Positions 16,650 through 18,447 of a stretch of DNA of 18,447 bases are shown piece after piece. Under the pieces are notes generated by a model. It did not search any database and was not told where the DNA came from. It was given only the letters and a program-made list of their open reading frames with translations. Origin of the DNA: an uncultured Lachnospiraceae bacterium. Lineage in GTDB: Bacteria; Bacillota; Clostridia; Lachnospirales; Lachnospiraceae. Every line of letters begins with the position of its first letter. The first letter of the stretch is position 1. A program made the position numbers and the translations under genes. The DNA lies in NCBI GenBank assembly GCA_934437985.1, contig CAKSBI010000039.1, forward strand, positions 1 through 18,447. The letters are read 5' to 3'.

Positions 16650-17421
16650 TTTCGCTCTCCCTGTTTTTCTCTGCATTTTTCTGTGACTCTCGGAATTTCG
16701 CAAGTATCTCATCTACATCTCCACTATTACCCTGCTTCTCATATTCGCCGTATATAAGCCCATCCTGCAAGAACAAAACTCTGTCTGCATAACTTGCTAT
16801 AGTCGGGTCATGTGTAACTAAAATAGTACTTTGTCCGGATTTTTCCTTCAGTTCAAGAAAAATCTGCATGATATCATATGCAGTATTACAATCCAGATTT
16901 CCTGTCGGCTCGTCAGCCAACAATATTTTAGGCTCATTAATCAATGCTCTTGCAATTGCAACTCTCTGTCTTTGTCCTCCTGAAAGCTTAGTTACAGGAT
17001 TCTTTCTCTTATCAAGTATACCAACCATATCAAGCATCTCTTCTGTACGTCTGCGAATCTCTTTGCTTTTTTCCCCTGCTAATATCAATGGAAGCGAAAC
17101 ATTTTCCTCCACATTGAAATCCTGTATCAGATTAAAATCCTGAAATATAAACCCGATATTGTCATAACGAATTCTTGTTGCATCAGGTTCCACACCGTAT
17201 TTTTCTTCCAGCACTCCATCCAGATATATTTCACCTTCATCAGCCACATCCATCGTCCCAATGATATGCAGCAGTGTACTCTTACCAGAGCCACTGCTTC
17301 CCATAACAGCAAGAATCTCGCCCTGTTTCAAGGCAAATGATACGCCTTTAAGAGCATGTAAAGATTCATTTCCGTTTGTATAAAATTTGTGTATGTTCTT
17401 CATTTCAATAATGTTTGTCAT
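16642..17421 (-). CDS. ABC transporter ATP-binding protein (LolD/MacB type)
   Basis: The 259-residue nucleotide-binding subunit has Walker A GSSGSGKST (about 42-50), Q-loop IFQDFN, ABC signature LSGGQRQR, Walker B ILLADEPTGNLD and switch His in LVTHD. The sequence around GLIYGEYEKQ closes the conserved domain, and a charged tail (about 230-259) follows. LolD/MacB/BceA-type ATPases power FtsX-like permeases, and both such permeases follow directly (first one by 8-base overlap), so the three genes form one operon. A GGGAG ribosome binding site precedes the ATG. No two-component system, which often accompanies Bce-type resistance transporters, is in the window, and no clear promoter was found in the 125-base gap upstream. 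Confidence 0.93.
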   Translation of the reverse strand: MTNIIEMKNIHKFYTNGNESLHALKGVSFALKQGEILAVMGSSGSGKSTLLHIIGTMDVADEGEIYLDGVLEEKYGVEPDATRIRYDNIGFIFQDFNLIQDFNVEENVSLPLILAGEKSKEIRRRTEEMLDMVGILDKRKNPVTKLSGGQRQRVAIARALINEPKILLADEPTGNLDCNTAYDIMQIFLELKEKSGQSTILVTHDPTIASYADRVLFLQDGLIYGEYEKQGNSGDVDEILAKFRESQKNAEKNRESEND

Positions 17422-17546
17422 ATTTACTTATTCTCCCATAAAAATCCACTCTATGCAATAAAATATAACTAGTTCTTAACATTTTCTGTATACTTTCCAA
17501 CCATCATTCCAACTACGACTAATAATATCAATAATCTTTCATATTA

Positions 17547-18341
17547 TTATACTTTATATGTTTGTACATTACTCTTTTTATATCCTGATTTTTTTGCATA
17601 TATTTTAATCTTCTCTCCCCTTTTAAGTTTTTTAGAAAGAGTAATTGTCTTTTTTGTTTTTTTATTCATGTAAATAGTCACTATTTTTTTCTTTCTTTTA
17701 ATATATACGTAAGTTTCTTTTTCACCTTTAACAACAAGTTTTTTTGAACCTCTCTCATATTTCAAAATACACGGTGACAATAATTTTTTTATTGCTTTAT
17801 CAGAATTCACCGATGTATTTTGATTATTATCTTTGCTCGTACCCAAATTAGTTTCCGAAGCATTTGATGCCTCAGTTATATCATTAATATTTTCTGCATT
17901 GCCGTTGTCATTAACCGGAGCATCCAATCCCATTATCCATGAATAACCACATATGTCATCATTACCTGTTATCGTTATATCTACATTCTCATCTATAACG
18001 CTAACTCTCTTACTAATTATTACCCCATCGTCATTTTCGCATTTAATAGAATATTCCCATTCTCTAACAGGTAAGCCATTGTAATTATTAGTTAAAGATA
18101 AAAGATCTCCATCTCTGCACCTCAATGTATCTACCAATACATGATTAATAAAAATACGAATTGTATACTCTTCTGAATACATTGACGCATGTACAGTAGC
18201 ATTTGTCAGACACATAATACACATACTAAATAAGCTAAATAATAATATTTTTTGTTTTAAATATACATACAAACTTCTTTTAGTTACTATAGATGCCAGA
18301 ATGTATAAATAACTTGACATTAATTTAAGTGATTTTTTCAT
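17547..18341 (-). CDS. Secreted lysine-rich hypothetical protein
   Basis: This 264-residue protein has an unusually long basic N-region before the hydrophobic segment ILLFSLFSMCIMCL (about 32-45), with probable signal cleavage after VHA (about 51-53). The N-terminal domain (about 55-145) is beta-rich with no family I recognise. An Asn/Ser/Thr-rich linker (about 146-180) follows. The C-terminal 80 residues are very lysine-rich (YVYIKRKKKIVTIYMNKKTK, then KLKRGEKIKIYAKKSGYKKS) and resemble small bacterial Ig-like domains found at the ends of secreted Lachnospiraceae proteins. It lacks a sortase motif; the basic tail might bind anionic wall polymers. GAGAGG precedes the ATG. It sits upstream of the ABC operon on the same strand; a functional link is only possible, not shown. 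Confidence 0.75.
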   Translation of the reverse strand: MKKSLKLMSSYLYILASIVTKRSLYVYLKQKILLFSLFSMCIMCLTNATVHASMYSEEYTIRIFINHVLVDTLRCRDGDLLSLTNNYNGLPVREWEYSIKCENDDGVIISKRVSVIDENVDITITGNDDICGYSWIMGLDAPVNDNGNAENINDITEASNASETNLGTSKDNNQNTSVNSDKAIKKLLSPCILKYERGSKKLVVKGEKETYVYIKRKKKIVTIYMNKKTKKTITLSKKLKRGEKIKIYAKKSGYKKSNVQTYKV

Positions 18342-18361
18342 TTCTTATTGTCCTCTCTGAT

Positions 18362-18390
18362 ATTTCATACTATAATGGCTCAGTTGTCAA
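18362..18390 (-). promoter_or_regulatory. Candidate promoter of the lysine-rich protein gene
   Basis: TTGACA (18385-18390) is perfect; TGAAAT (18362-18367) at 17-nt spacing is a weak -10, and TATGAA or TAGTAT nearby are alternatives. TTGTC/GACAA arms overlap the -35 and could form an operator. Confidence 0.4.
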
Positions 18391-18447
18391 GACAAAAATT
18401 TAATATTATTATAATGAACTGATATGTTGGCGGGTTACATGGGGAAA

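Noticed and set aside
1..18447. CRISPR array, tRNA, rRNA, prophage or integrase gene
   Set aside because: No regularly spaced repeats, cloverleaf-like sequences or recombinase motifs were seen on either strand; the 18-bp and 1,458-bp repeats occur only twice each.

Overview
The window looks like a low-GC Firmicute, most likely a gut or rumen Lachnospiraceae-type Clostridium. This rests on the AT-rich intergenic DNA, GGAGG-type ribosome binding sites, TTGACA promoters, T-box leaders, a GBS Bsp-like/Big_2 secretome and the types of insertion sequence present. The assignment is inferred from style and protein families, not from a marker gene. Almost all genes lie on the minus strand; only two transposase remnants and one unidentified fragment lie on plus.

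Left part (1-3200): an apparent IS200/IS605-like end, a C-terminal remnant of a cytidylate-kinase-like gene, an intact trpD behind a tryptophan-type T-box leader, then a DXS-like (transketolase family) gene missing its 5' end. Middle (3185-7888): a 4.7-kb cassette bounded by two perfect copies of an 18-bp sequence. It encodes a secreted Big_2 protein and a secreted papain-like cysteine peptidase of 898 aa with GBS Bsp-like repeats, and its right end holds a decayed IS630 transposase. From 7889 to 8815 there are nested remnants of IS1634-type and IS110-type elements.

At 8813-10270 the kinase remnant, trpD and the 3' half of the T-box recur as an exact 1,458-bp direct repeat of 70-1527. Upstream of the repeat the two T-box leaders are homologous but clearly diverged, so the copies are chimeric at a breakpoint inside the T-box. 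Behind the second leader lie the C-terminal end of a HEPN-domain protein and an internally deleted IS1634-family element with 13-bp terminal inverted repeats.

Right part (12024-18341): an ABC transporter operon with a LolD/MacB-type ATPase, one intact FtsX-like permease, and a second FtsX-like permease carrying an in-frame amber codon at the position of a glutamine in its sister. Upstream of the operon is a secreted lysine-rich protein. The coherent working parts are two trpD genes apparently under tryptophan-tRNA control, a secreted protease/adhesin cassette and a probably crippled export or peptide-resistance ABC system, all set in DNA heavily rearranged by insertion sequences. I saw no tRNA or rRNA gene and no CRISPR array.
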